From CAZMGD01 sp964565705 (GTDB lineage Bacteria; Actinomycetota; Acidimicrobiia; Acidimicrobiales; Ilumatobacteraceae), in contig CAZMGD010000150.1 of assembly GCA_964565705.1 (NCBI GenBank), positions 1 to 7,997 on the forward strand: a stretch of 7,997 bases of DNA, written 5' to 3'. Positions within the stretch are counted from its first letter, which is position 1; every line of letters begins with the position of its first letter. Positions 1 through 6,483 of the stretch are shown piece by piece. Position numbers and translations under genes: made by a program. The notes under the pieces are model-generated. The model was not told the DNA's origin and ran no database searches. It worked only from the letters and a program-made list of their open reading frames with translations.

Positions 1-92
1 CGATCGTCGGCGAGTACGGCACCCACACCGACGGCGTGTTCGAGTGCCGCAACCTGCGCCAGCGCGAGGGGTTCGTCACCAACCTCGAGTAG
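1..92 (+). CDS. C-terminal end of an unidentified protein (partial)
   Basis: An open frame enters from the left edge and ends at a TAG at 90-92, giving about 29 residues that begin IVGEYGTHTDGV and end GFVTNLE. The stretch is polar with one Cys (FECRN) and has no membrane segment. I do not recognise the family from this tail alone. It is probably a real gene end because the frame stays open with actinobacterial GC-rich third positions and stops just before the next start (21-base gap). The upstream DNA is needed to identify it. Confidence 0.5.
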   Translation, partial: IVGEYGTHTDGVFECRNLRQREGFVTNLE

Positions 93-99
93 CGCCAGG

Positions 100-105
100 T
101 AGGTT
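100..105 (+). promoter_or_regulatory. Putative -10 box (TAGGTT) for a leaderless VIT transcript
   Basis: TAGGTT fits the TANNNT -10 consensus of actinobacterial housekeeping promoters. It ends 8 bases before the ATG at 114, which would place the transcription start at or next to the start codon. No convincing -35 box is seen 16-19 bases upstream. An alternative reading is that the purines AGGTAGG (97-103) act as a weak ribosome binding site. Confidence 0.4.
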
Positions 106-113
106 CCGGCGCG

Positions 114-830
114 ATGGGCACGTCGCCGTACCACCTGCCGACGCACCGGCACCGCGACGTCGCTGGCGGTTCGTTCCGCGCCGCCGTGTTCGGTGTGTCC
201 GACGGGCTCGTCTCCAACGTGTCGCTGATCATCGGTGTCGCCGGCGCGAGCACGGGACGATCGGTGGTGGTGGTGGCCGGGTTCGCCGGCATGATCGCCG
301 GCGCGGTCTCGATGGCGGCCGGCGAGTACGTCTCGGTGAGCGCGCAGCGCGAGCTGTTGCAGCGCGAACTGGAGATCGAGCGGAGCTCGCTGGAGAGGAA
401 CCCGCAGGGCGAGCTCGACGAGCTGACCCAGATGCTCGCCGCCCGCGGGGTCGAGGAGTCGGCGGCCGCGAACGTCGCCCGTGAGCTGTCGGTCGATCCC
501 GACGTCGCGCTCGAGGTGCACGCGCTGAACGAGCTCGGAGTCGGTTCGGGCAGCGGTGGCTCGCCGATCGGTGCCGCGATCTCGTCGTTCTGCGCGTTCT
601 GCGTTGGTGCGTTCGTGCCACTCGTGGCCTGGCTGTTCGCGTCCGGCGTGGTCGCCGTCGTCGCCTCGCTGGTGGTCTCGACGATCCTGGCGACCGCGAT
701 CGGTGTCGCGATCGGGGTGTTCACCCGCCGCTCGCCTGTCCGCAGCGCGCTGCGTCAGGTGGCGCTGACCTTGGTGTCGTGCGCCGTGACAGCACTCGTC
801 GGGAGCCTGGTCGGCACCGCCGTCGGATAG
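114..830 (+). CDS. VIT1/CCC1-family iron/manganese transporter
   Basis: This 238-residue membrane protein belongs to the VIT (vacuolar iron transporter) family, which moves Fe2+ and/or Mn2+ out of the cytoplasm, probably by proton exchange. Helix 1 (about 22-45) carries the family element FGVSDGLVSN. Helix 2 (about 52-75) carries Met60, Met67 and Glu71 in GAVSMAAGEYVS. Between them and helix 3 lies a cytoplasmic Glu-rich region (about 78-142, with Glu at 80, 85, 87, 89, 94, 100, 103, 114, 115, 124) that matches the metal-binding domain of plant VIT1. Three more hydrophobic helices follow (about 152-174, 176-203, 213-236), giving the expected five. An N-terminal His cluster (HLPTHRHRD) is also typical of bacterial members. 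Length is normal. The ATG at 114 places the conserved N-terminus correctly. The gene is probably monocistronic or first in its unit. Metal specificity cannot be read from sequence. Confidence 0.9.
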   Translation: MGTSPYHLPTHRHRDVAGGSFRAAVFGVSDGLVSNVSLIIGVAGASTGRSVVVVAGFAGMIAGAVSMAAGEYVSVSAQRELLQRELEIERSSLERNPQGELDELTQMLAARGVEESAAANVARELSVDPDVALEVHALNELGVGSGSGGSPIGAAISSFCAFCVGAFVPLVAWLFASGVVAVVASLVVSTILATAIGVAIGVFTRRSPVRSALRQVALTLVSCAVTALVGSLVGTAVG

Positions 831-881
831 ATCGTCTGGCGGAGTTGTGGAGGCGACGTTGCGCCGCCAACCTTGCCGGCG

Positions 882-1538
882 ATGACGCGCTTGATCCTGG
901 TCCGCCACGGTGAGTCGAACGCGACGGTGCGCCGCAGCATCGGAGGACCTCGCACGTGCGATGGGCTCTCCGACCTCGGTCGTATCCAGGCCGAGCGCCT
1001 GCGCGACCGGCTGGCCGCCACACGCGAGATCGTCGCCGACGCGCTCTACAGCAGCGACTACCCGAGAGCCAGGCACACGGCCGAGGTCATCGCCGACGCG
1101 CTCGGTCGTCCGGTCGTCGTCGACCCTGACTGGGGCGAGCACGACCCAGGTCCGGAGTCCGACGGGCTGACGTTCGAGGAGTTCGTGGCCCGCAACGGGA
1201 TGCCTGACTGGGAAGCCGATGTCGACGCCGAGCTGTTCCCGTCGGGCGAGACCGTGCGCCAGTTCCACGACCGCATCGACGGCGCGCTGCGCCGGGCGCT
1301 CACGGCACACCACGGTGGGTGCGTCGTGGTGGTGTGCCACGGCGGCGTGATCGACGCGGTGATGCGCACCGCGCTGCAGGCGCCGCCGCGCGGCGGGTTC
1401 GACCTGTTCACCAAGAACACGTCGCTCACGGAGCTCCTGGTCGTCCGCGAGAACCGGTGGCGCTTGGAGCGCTACAACGACGCGTCGCACCTGGCGGGGC
1501 TGCCGCTGGAGACCTCGCGGGTCGATGCCGGTATCTGA
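882..1538 (+). CDS. Histidine phosphatase family protein (phosphoglycerate mutase-like)
   Basis: This 218-residue protein belongs to the histidine phosphatase superfamily, cytosolic enzymes that transfer or hydrolyse phosphate through a phospho-His intermediate. Counting from ATG 882, the N-terminus has RHGE at 8-11 (nucleophile His9), then SSDYPRA with Arg62, SGE at 121-123, and the second catalytic His153 in VCHGG. The C-terminal WRLERYNDASHL resembles broad-specificity phosphatases of the PhoE/CobC/GpmB type. The substrate (phosphosugar, nucleotide or cobalamin precursor) cannot be assigned. I chose ATG 882 because it places RHGE at the usual distance; an in-frame TTG at 873 would add three residues. 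No Shine-Dalgarno sequence lies close to either start; a weak -10-like CAACCT (868-873) sits 8 bases before the ATG. The 3' end overlaps the oxidoreductase gene by 14 bases, so the two are probably translated together. Confidence 0.87.
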   Translation: MTRLILVRHGESNATVRRSIGGPRTCDGLSDLGRIQAERLRDRLAATREIVADALYSSDYPRARHTAEVIADALGRPVVVDPDWGEHDPGPESDGLTFEEFVARNGMPDWEADVDAELFPSGETVRQFHDRIDGALRRALTAHHGGCVVVVCHGGVIDAVMRTALQAPPRGGFDLFTKNTSLTELLVVRENRWRLERYNDASHLAGLPLETSRVDAGI

Positions 1539-2880
1539 GCCGGACCGCCCCGACGTCGTCGTCGTCGGGGCAGGCACTGCCGGGATCGTGCTCGCGTCGC
1601 GCTTGAGCGAGGAGCCCGGCCGCCGCGTGCTCCTGCTCGAATCCGGACCGTCGGGCGCCGACCCGGCCCTGCGTGGGCTCGACTACCTGGCCGGCGCCCA
1701 CCACTCGCGGTTCTGGGGCGGGGGTGCGGTCGTCGAACGCGTCGCCGGGCAGCCGCCCCAGCCGTACCGGTCGGGGCGGGGGATCGGCGGCAGCGCGGCG
1801 GTCAACGGCATGGTTGCATTCGCACCGACCGCTCACGATGTCGACGCCTGGGAGGCGCGAGGCTGCCCGTCGTGGACCGCGGACGCCGTCCAGCCGACCG
1901 TCGACGCGCTCGCAGGGCAGTGGATCCCCACCTCGCGAGGCGAGCTCGGACCGCTGGAGCAGGCGTTGGCCGCGGCCACCGAGACGGCCGGGTTCGGGAC
2001 GTTCATCCCGGTGGCGCTGGAGCGGATCGGTGCCCAGCGGGCATCGGTCGCCGAGCGGATGCTCACCCCGGTGCTCGCCCGCCCGAACCTGGAGGTCCGC
2101 GCCGGGCTCGAGGTGCTGCGCGTGATCGTCGACGACGGCCGGGCGTCGGGCGTCGAGCTCGCCGGCGGCGCGGTGCTGGAGGCCGGGTGCGTCGTGCTGT
2201 CGACCGGCGCGATCCGCACACCGGCGATGCTCGTCGCGTCGGGTCTGACGGAGGTGGCGACGTCTGGTCGGCTGACCGACCACCCGTCGGGCACGCTCAC
2301 GCTGCGCCTCGGCGAGGATCTCGCGGCCCCTGGGCTGCAGACCGGCGGCGTCGTCCGCTGGCGCACGCAGTCGGGGGCGGTCGCCGAGGTCTTGCCGATC
2401 GCCCGGGTGGGGGAGGGGCTGGCCGCGCTCGCGATCGCATTGATGGATCCGGTGTCGGCCGGCTCGGTGCGCGTCGTCGACGGTCACGTCCAGTTCCGGT
2501 TGGGGATGCTCGACGCCGAACGCGACCGGGTGGCGATGCGCGAGGCGATCGACGGTGCGCTGGCACTGCTCGACCAGCCCGCACCGCGGGCGTTGGTCGC
2601 CGACGCCGTCACCGGCGACACCGGCGCCCCCGCGGACGCGTTGCGTGACGCACCCGACGCGATGCTCGACGCCTGGGTGGCAGCCTCGGGGCCCTACCTG
2701 CACGCCGCCTGCTCCTGCCCGCTCGGCACCTCGCTGGACGAGTGGGGACACGTTCCCGGCGTGTCCGGGCTCCGCGTCGCCGACGCCTCGGCGCTGCCGG
2801 TGCTGCCACCGGTCGCCCCGAACGCCACCGTGACCGTCCTCGCCGCCCACATCGCCACCCACTGGCGCGAAACCCTGTGA
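1525..2880 (+). CDS. GMC-family FAD-dependent oxidoreductase, compact, possibly MftG-like
   Basis: A 451-residue glucose-methanol-choline oxidoreductase, a flavoenzyme that oxidises alcohols or similar groups. The FAD Rossmann motif GAGTAG lies at 15-20, with the ribose-binding acidic residue Glu39 in LLLESGP. The GMC signature region is at 82-101 (GRGIGGSAAVNG). Near the C-terminus is His393 in YLHAACSCPLG and Asn433 in PNATVTVLA, the His/Asn catalytic pair seen in choline oxidase-type members, after VSGLRVADAS. There is no signal peptide or membrane segment. It is shorter than typical GMC enzymes (500-600 residues), mainly because the substrate-cap region is reduced. In compactness it recalls mycofactocin-associated MftG/Rv0697-type proteins, from memory. 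No other mycofactocin gene is in the window, so this is only a suggestion. The ATG lies inside the end of the phosphatase gene. Confidence 0.85.
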   Translation: MPVSEPDRPDVVVVGAGTAGIVLASRLSEEPGRRVLLLESGPSGADPALRGLDYLAGAHHSRFWGGGAVVERVAGQPPQPYRSGRGIGGSAAVNGMVAFAPTAHDVDAWEARGCPSWTADAVQPTVDALAGQWIPTSRGELGPLEQALAAATETAGFGTFIPVALERIGAQRASVAERMLTPVLARPNLEVRAGLEVLRVIVDDGRASGVELAGGAVLEAGCVVLSTGAIRTPAMLVASGLTEVATSGRLTDHPSGTLTLRLGEDLAAPGLQTGGVVRWRTQSGAVAEVLPIARVGEGLAALAIALMDPVSAGSVRVVDGHVQFRLGMLDAERDRVAMREAIDGALALLDQPAPRALVADAVTGDTGAPADALRDAPDAMLDAWVAASGPYLHAACSCPLGTSLDEWGHVPGVSGLRVADASALPVLPPVAPNATVTVLAAHIATHWRETL

Positions 2881-2904
2881 CAGGGGTGGTGCAGGGTGGG
2901 GAGC

Positions 2905-3120
2905 ATGAGCTTCCGACAGAGCGACCGATTGGTGATCGACTGCGACGACTGCAGCCAGCAGCACACCGACGTGTGCGCCGACTGCATCGTCACGTTCGTC
3001 TGCGACGGTGACCACCAGCACCGTGGGGCACTGGTGTTCGACCTCGCCGAGGTGCGGGCCGTCCGCTTGCTGACCTCGGCAGGACTGGTGCCGAGGTCGC
3101 GCCACCGGGCACACGCCTGA
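2905..3120 (+). CDS. Small Cys-rich protein, probable metal-binding, next to queG
   Basis: A 71-residue protein with a compact cysteine cluster: C13-x2-C16, His20, C24-x2-C27 and C33, followed by His37 and His39. The C-x2-C pairs suggest a structural zinc site or an Fe-S cluster. The rest (LVFDLAEVRAVRLLTSAGLV) looks like a short amphipathic helix, and the tail is basic (PRSRHRAHA). There is no signal peptide. I recall similar short proteins of unknown function in other actinobacteria, but cannot name a family. The ATG at 2905 is preceded by a G-rich stretch (2895-2901) that may serve as ribosome binding site; a GTG at 2896 would add three residues. The gene lies 24 bases after the oxidoreductase and 20 before queG, so co-transcription with either is plausible. 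The conserved-looking Cys spacing and full use of the gap argue that it is real. Confidence 0.7.
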   Translation: MSFRQSDRLVIDCDDCSQQHTDVCADCIVTFVCDGDHQHRGALVFDLAEVRAVRLLTSAGLVPRSRHRAHA

Positions 3121-3128
3121 GCGGCTCG

Positions 3129-3134
3129 TAGGCT
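3129..3134 (+). promoter_or_regulatory. Putative -10 box (TAGGCT) for a leaderless queG transcript
   Basis: TAGGCT fits TANNNT and ends 6 bases before the GTG at 3141, consistent with a transcript beginning at the start codon. There is no Shine-Dalgarno sequence other than generic G runs (GGGTGG). A -35 box is not recognisable, as it would fall in the end of the upstream small gene. The arrangement strongly resembles the one before the gene at 5425. Confidence 0.42.
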
Positions 3135-3140
3135 GGGTGG

Positions 3141-4286
3141 GTGCGCCAGCGAACCGTGCCGCCGTCGGGGCAGGACTACCTCGACGAGCTGTTCGCGGTC
3201 GGCGCCGCTGCCGGACTCGATCGCATCGGGGTCGCCCCGGCCACCGTGCTGCAACGGGCGCGCACCGCGCTCCACCAGCGGCGCGACGCCGGGCTGCACG
3301 ACGGCATGCAGTTCACGTTCCGCAACCCGGAGCGCAGCACCGACCCTGCCGCGGCCGTCGCCGGGGCGCGATCGGTGATCGTCGGCGCCCGCAGCTACGC
3401 GATGGACACGCCCGCGCGTCCGCCCGGCACCGCTCGCGTGGCGCGCTACGCCTGGACCGATCACTACGCGCCGCTGCGCGAGGCGCTGCGGACCGTCGCT
3501 CGGCGGCTGCGCGCCGACGGGCACAAGGCGGTGGCGTTCGCCGACGACAACTCGATCGTCGATCGCGAGGTGGCATGGGCAGCGGGCGTCGGCTGGTTCG
3601 GGAAGAACGCCAACCTGCTGCTGCCGGGTGGCGGCAGCTACTTCGTGCTCGGGTGCGTGATCACCACCGCCGACCTCCCGGTGGCAGCGTCGTCGGCGCC
3701 CGACGGATGCGGCGCGTGCACGGCGTGCTTCGGCGCCTGCCCCACCGGAGCGATCGTCGGGCCGGCCACGATCGACGCTCGCCGGTGCTTGGCCTGGGTG
3801 CTGCAGAAGCCCGGCATCATCCCCCGCGAGATGCGCGCTGCGATCGGCGATCGCCTGTACGGCTGCGACGACTGCCAGGAGGCCTGCCCGCCCACCGTGC
3901 GGCTCGAGGTCCGGCATCGGCGATCCGGTCCTGCGGATGCGTGGGTGCCAGTCCTCGACCTGCTGCGAGCCGACGATGACACGTTGCTGGCGGCGCACGG
4001 CCGCTGGTACCTCGCCGATCGGGACCCGCGGTGGTGGCGGCGCAACGCGCTGGTCGTGCTCGGCAACACCGGCGATCCGTCCGACGCGGAGGTCGTTGCC
4101 GAGGTGCAGCGCCACCTGCACCACAGCGACGCGGTGCTGCGGGCCCACGCCGTGTGGGCAGCGGCGCGCCTCGGGCTGCACCACCTGCTGCCCGGCGCCG
4201 ACGCCGACGCCGACGTGCGAGAGGAGCTGGCCGCCGCGGTTCGCGAACGCGAGGCCTCGACTCCCTACGCTTCGCACCCAGGATGA
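3141..4286 (+). CDS. queG: Epoxyqueuosine reductase QueG
   Basis: This 381-residue enzyme performs the last step of queuosine synthesis: cobalamin-dependent reduction of epoxyqueuosine to queuosine at the wobble position of tRNAs with GUN anticodons. The N-terminal QueG/DUF1730 domain holds the catalytic-type Asp141 in SIVDREVAWAAGVGWFGKN. A double [4Fe-4S] ferredoxin module follows: C190-x2-C193-x2-C196-x3-C200-P, C216, and C242-x2-C245-x3-C249-P, so all eight ligands are present. The C-terminal third has HEAT-like helices, including the usual DPRWWRRNALVVLGN (from 295). Length matches the family. The GTG start puts the N-terminus at the expected place. The end overlaps the next gene as ATGA (4283-4286). 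A minor oddity is a threefold GCCGAC repeat (4197-4214) coding Ala-Asp near the C-terminus. The enzyme implies cobalamin use and Q-modified tRNA in this organism. Confidence 0.93.
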   Translation: MRQRTVPPSGQDYLDELFAVGAAAGLDRIGVAPATVLQRARTALHQRRDAGLHDGMQFTFRNPERSTDPAAAVAGARSVIVGARSYAMDTPARPPGTARVARYAWTDHYAPLREALRTVARRLRADGHKAVAFADDNSIVDREVAWAAGVGWFGKNANLLLPGGGSYFVLGCVITTADLPVAASSAPDGCGACTACFGACPTGAIVGPATIDARRCLAWVLQKPGIIPREMRAAIGDRLYGCDDCQEACPPTVRLEVRHRRSGPADAWVPVLDLLRADDDTLLAAHGRWYLADRDPRWWRRNALVVLGNTGDPSDAEVVAEVQRHLHHSDAVLRAHAVWAAARLGLHHLLPGADADADVREELAAAVREREASTPYASHPG

Positions 4287-5404
4287 AGCACCTCCTCGTC
4301 ACGAACGACTTCCCCCCCAAGATCGGCGGCATCCAGTCGCTGCTCTGGGAGTGGTGGCGGCGACTGCCCGCCGACCACTTCGCGGTCCTCACCTCGCCGT
4401 ACCGCGGCAGCGAGGAGTTCGACGCCGAGCAGCCCTTCCGTGTGATCCGCACGCGCGAACCGGTGCTGCTGCCGCACCCCTGGATGGTGCGACGGGTCAA
4501 CGAGCTGGCCGCCGAGGTCGGCGCCGAGCTCGTCGTCCTCGACCCGGCCGTACCGCTCGGCATCATCGGCCCGTCGCTGCAGGTGCCCTACGGCGTGGTG
4601 CTGCACGGCGCCGAGGTCACCGTTCCCGGCAGGCTGCCCGGTTCACGCCAGGTGCTGAACCGCGTGCTCGCCGGCGCCGAGCAGATCATCGCCGCCGGTG
4701 GCTACCCGGCGGCGGAGGCCGAGCGCTCGGTCGGGCGCCGGCTGCCGATCACGGTCGTGCCTCCGGGTGTGGACACCGATCGCTTCCACCCACTCGACGA
4801 CGCCGAGCGACGCGCCGCTCGCGAGCGGCTCGGGCTGCCGATCGATGCGCAACTCGTGCTCGGCCTCAGCCGGCTGGTCCCGCGCAAGGGCTTCGACGTC
4901 GCGATCCGCGCCGTGGCCCGTCTCGCCCGGACGCATCCCGATTGCGTCCTGGTCATCGCCGGCTCCGGCCGCGATCGGCGCCGACTCGAGCGGCTGGCGA
5001 AGGATCGCGGTTCGCCCGTGCGCTTCCTCGGCCGCGTCGCCCATGACGACCTGCCCGACCTGTACGGCTGCGCCGACCTGTTCGCGATGCTGTGTCGCAG
5101 CCGTTGGGGCGGGCTGGAGCAGGAGGGGTTCGGGATCGTGTTCGCCGAGGCGGCCGCCTGCGGGGTGCCGCAGGTCGCCGGTGACAGCGGGGGCGCTGCC
5201 GAGGCGGTCGCCGATGGCGTGACCGGAATCGTCGTGGGCGACCCCGAGGATCCCGACGAGGCCGCCGCCGCGATCGCCGAGCTGCTCGACGACCCCCTCC
5301 GACGGGTCGAGATGGGCCACGCCGCTCGCCGGCGGGCGATCGCCGAGTTCTCCTACGATCTCCTCGCCCGGCGCCTGGGCGACGCTCTCGGCGCCACCGG
5401 GTGA
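4283..5404 (+). CDS. pimB: PimB'-like GT4 glycosyltransferase (phosphatidylinositol mannoside mannosyltransferase)
   Basis: A 373-residue GT-B fold glycosyltransferase of family GT4. In mycobacteria and corynebacteria the closest type, PimB', transfers mannose from GDP-mannose to phosphatidylinositol monomannoside at the inner face of the membrane. The N-terminal domain begins KHLLVTNDFPPKIGGIQS, with the glycine loop at 15-16. It continues with His108 in VLHGAEVT, PPGVD at 160-164, the nucleotide-sugar phosphate-binding SRLVPRKG at 196-203 (R-x4-K), and the E-x7-E motif (Glu281, Glu289) in EQEGFGIVFAEAAACG. The PimB'-style phrases CRSRWGGLEQEG and VAGDSGGAAEAV support the assignment. There is no transmembrane segment. 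The ATG overlaps the queG stop as ATGA. In-frame codons further upstream lie inside queG and are not used. Another GT4 acceptor remains possible, because GT4 members with the same motifs differ in acceptor. Confidence 0.85.
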   Translation: MKHLLVTNDFPPKIGGIQSLLWEWWRRLPADHFAVLTSPYRGSEEFDAEQPFRVIRTREPVLLPHPWMVRRVNELAAEVGAELVVLDPAVPLGIIGPSLQVPYGVVLHGAEVTVPGRLPGSRQVLNRVLAGAEQIIAAGGYPAAEAERSVGRRLPITVVPPGVDTDRFHPLDDAERRAARERLGLPIDAQLVLGLSRLVPRKGFDVAIRAVARLARTHPDCVLVIAGSGRDRRRLERLAKDRGSPVRFLGRVAHDDLPDLYGCADLFAMLCRSRWGGLEQEGFGIVFAEAAACGVPQVAGDSGGAAEAVADGVTGIVVGDPEDPDEAAAAIAELLDDPLRRVEMGHAARRRAIAEFSYDLLARRLGDALGATG

Positions 5405-5411
5405 CCGTCGG

Positions 5412-5417
5412 TAGCAT
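5412..5417 (+). promoter_or_regulatory. Putative -10 box (TAGCAT) before the membrane-protein gene
   Basis: TAGCAT fits TANNNT and ends 7 bases before the GTG at 5425. The bases around it (GTAGCATGCTGGGCGTGC) resemble those before queG (GTAGGCTGGGTGGGTGC). This would give an internal leaderless start just after pimB', besides read-through from upstream. No -35 box is evident. Confidence 0.4.
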
Positions 5418-5424
5418 GCTGGGC

Positions 5425-6039
5425 GTGCAGCGCAACGGTGCGCCCGACGCGTCCCGTGAGGCGCCCGCTCCCGACGTCGAGCCACGTTTCGGTGACGGCA
5501 GCGAACCGTCGCCGTCCGGCGGCCTCGATCGGATCATCCACGTCGACCTCGCCCTGACCGCGCTGTTCGTCGTGTCGGCCGTGGCGGCTGCCGTGGTGTT
5601 CGACGGTGCGGCCCGCGTGATCGCTGTCGTGGTCGCGCTCGGCCTGTTCCTCATCGGGGTGTTCGCGTTCCTGATCGCCTACTTCGTCGCCGTCGGGCGC
5701 AGCCGCACCGAGGAGATCGGTGTCGCCGAGCTGTACCTCCTGACCGGTGAGGCACTCCCCGCGCGGGCCCGCAAGCTGCTGTGGCTGGCACTCGGCGTGC
5801 AGACCGTCACCGCGCTCGCGACTGCGCTGGCCCGGCCGAACACCGACGGTCGGGCCGGGTCGACGTTGGCGTTCGGGGTGCTGGTGCCGATGCTCGGCAT
5901 CGGTCTCAACGGCTTGGCCAGCGCTCGCCACGGCACGTTCGGCCCGCGCCGCCGGCGAAGTGAGCTGGCGGAGGATGCCGACGTGGACCACGTCACGGAC
6001 TCGCCCGGCCATCCGGCGACGAACGAGGAGTTGGACTAG
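5425..6039 (+). CDS. Four-helix membrane protein of unknown function, linked to pimB'
   Basis: About 204 residues. The N-terminal 35 are polar and Pro/Ala-rich and probably unstructured. Four hydrophobic helices follow (about 40-59, 63-90, 116-136 and 147-164 in this numbering), then a basic stretch (RRRR) and an acidic, Asp/Glu-rich C-terminal tail. I recognise no catalytic motif. Three starts are possible: GTG 5401, which overlaps the pimB' stop as GTGA; ATG 5416; and GTG 5425. None has a Shine-Dalgarno sequence. I chose 5425 because a TANNNT box lies 7 bases upstream, but 5401 would fit translational coupling. The stop lies 3 bases before the SRPBCC gene. From memory, small membrane proteins also sit between pimB' and an SRPBCC gene in mycobacteria (Rv2186c region), suggesting a role in envelope lipid metabolism; this is inference. 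Confidence 0.75.
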   Translation: MQRNGAPDASREAPAPDVEPRFGDGSEPSPSGGLDRIIHVDLALTALFVVSAVAAAVVFDGAARVIAVVVALGLFLIGVFAFLIAYFVAVGRSRTEEIGVAELYLLTGEALPARARKLLWLALGVQTVTALATALARPNTDGRAGSTLAFGVLVPMLGIGLNGLASARHGTFGPRRRRSELAEDADVDHVTDSPGHPATNEELD

Positions 6040-6042
6040 ACA

Positions 6043-6483
6043 ATGACCATGGCCGACACCGCCTCGCTCTCGCTCACCATCGACGCCCCGCCCGAACGCG
6101 TGTGGTCGCTGGCGACCGACTTCGAGCGCTACCCGGCGTGGGCCCGCGACGTCAAGGAAGCCGTCGTGCGATCCACCGACGACGAGGGACGCGCCACCGA
6201 GGTCGAGTTCCGCGCGTCTGCCCTCGGACGCAGCACCCACTACACGCTGACCTACGACTACAGCGAGGCCCCGAAGGCGCTGTCGTGGCGCATCGTGCGC
6301 GGCGACATCATGCGCACGATCGACGGTGCCTACCGCTTCGCTGCCAACGACGCCGGCGGCACCGAAGTCACCTACGACCTGTCGATCGAGCTGGTGGTGC
6401 CGCTGCCCGGGTTCGTCAAGCGGCGTGCCGAGGTGCGGATCCTCAACACGCTCAAGGAGCTCAAGGAGCGCGCCGAGTCGTGA
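6043..6483 (+). CDS. SRPBCC (START/polyketide cyclase-like) family protein
   Basis: A 146-residue cytosolic protein with the helix-grip fold of the SRPBCC superfamily, which binds hydrophobic ligands such as lipids, quinones or polyketides. Visible elements are the first strand and helix (SLTIDAPPERVWSLATDFER, 10-29) followed by YPAW at 30-33. Next come the alternating strands (about 51-118, including TEVEFRASAL and THYTLTYDYS), and the long C-terminal helix after VVPLPGFVKR (about 122-146). No catalytic residues can be assigned; it may be a lipid carrier or binder. The ATG at 6043 has GAGGAG (6025-6030) 12 bases upstream, a somewhat long spacing; ATG 6049 would be further away. The stop overlaps the kinase start as GTGA. 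In mycobacteria an SRPBCC protein (Rv2185c) lies near pimB', so the linkage may be conserved. Confidence 0.85.
   Translation: MTMADTASLSLTIDAPPERVWSLATDFERYPAWARDVKEAVVRSTDDEGRATEVEFRASALGRSTHYTLTYDYSEAPKALSWRIVRGDIMRTIDGAYRFAANDAGGTEVTYDLSIELVVPLPGFVKRRAEVRILNTLKELKERAES

Noticed and set aside
831..881. Possible terminator hairpin after the VIT gene (GGCG and CGCC at 852-865)
   Set aside because: The stem is only about 4 base pairs with no T tract; indistinguishable from background at this GC content.
1426..3114. Very long open frame on the minus strand (562 codons) opposite the phosphatase and oxidoreductase genes
   Set aside because: It is an antisense shadow of GC-rich coding DNA. Its product is rich in Arg, Gly, His and Pro with no recognisable domain, while the plus strand holds clear enzyme motifs.
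4197..4214. GCCGAC repeated three times
   Set aside because: It is a short in-frame Ala-Asp repeat near the QueG C-terminus, expected by chance in GC-rich DNA; too short to call a functional repeat.
2694..4277. Long minus-strand frame (527 codons) opposite queG
   Set aside because: QueG on the plus strand has all its Fe-S and catalytic residues; the antisense product has no family features and low-complexity composition.
4031..4282. N-terminal extension of the PimB'-like protein in the same frame
   Set aside because: The extension lies wholly inside queG, reads as Arg/Ala-rich low-complexity sequence, and the true N-terminus (KHLLVTNDFPP) begins at ATG 4283.
6102..6479. N-terminal extension of the ROK kinase in the same frame
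   Set aside because: It runs through the SRPBCC gene in another frame and is Arg/His-rich. The DIGGTK motif sits at the normal distance from GTG 6480.
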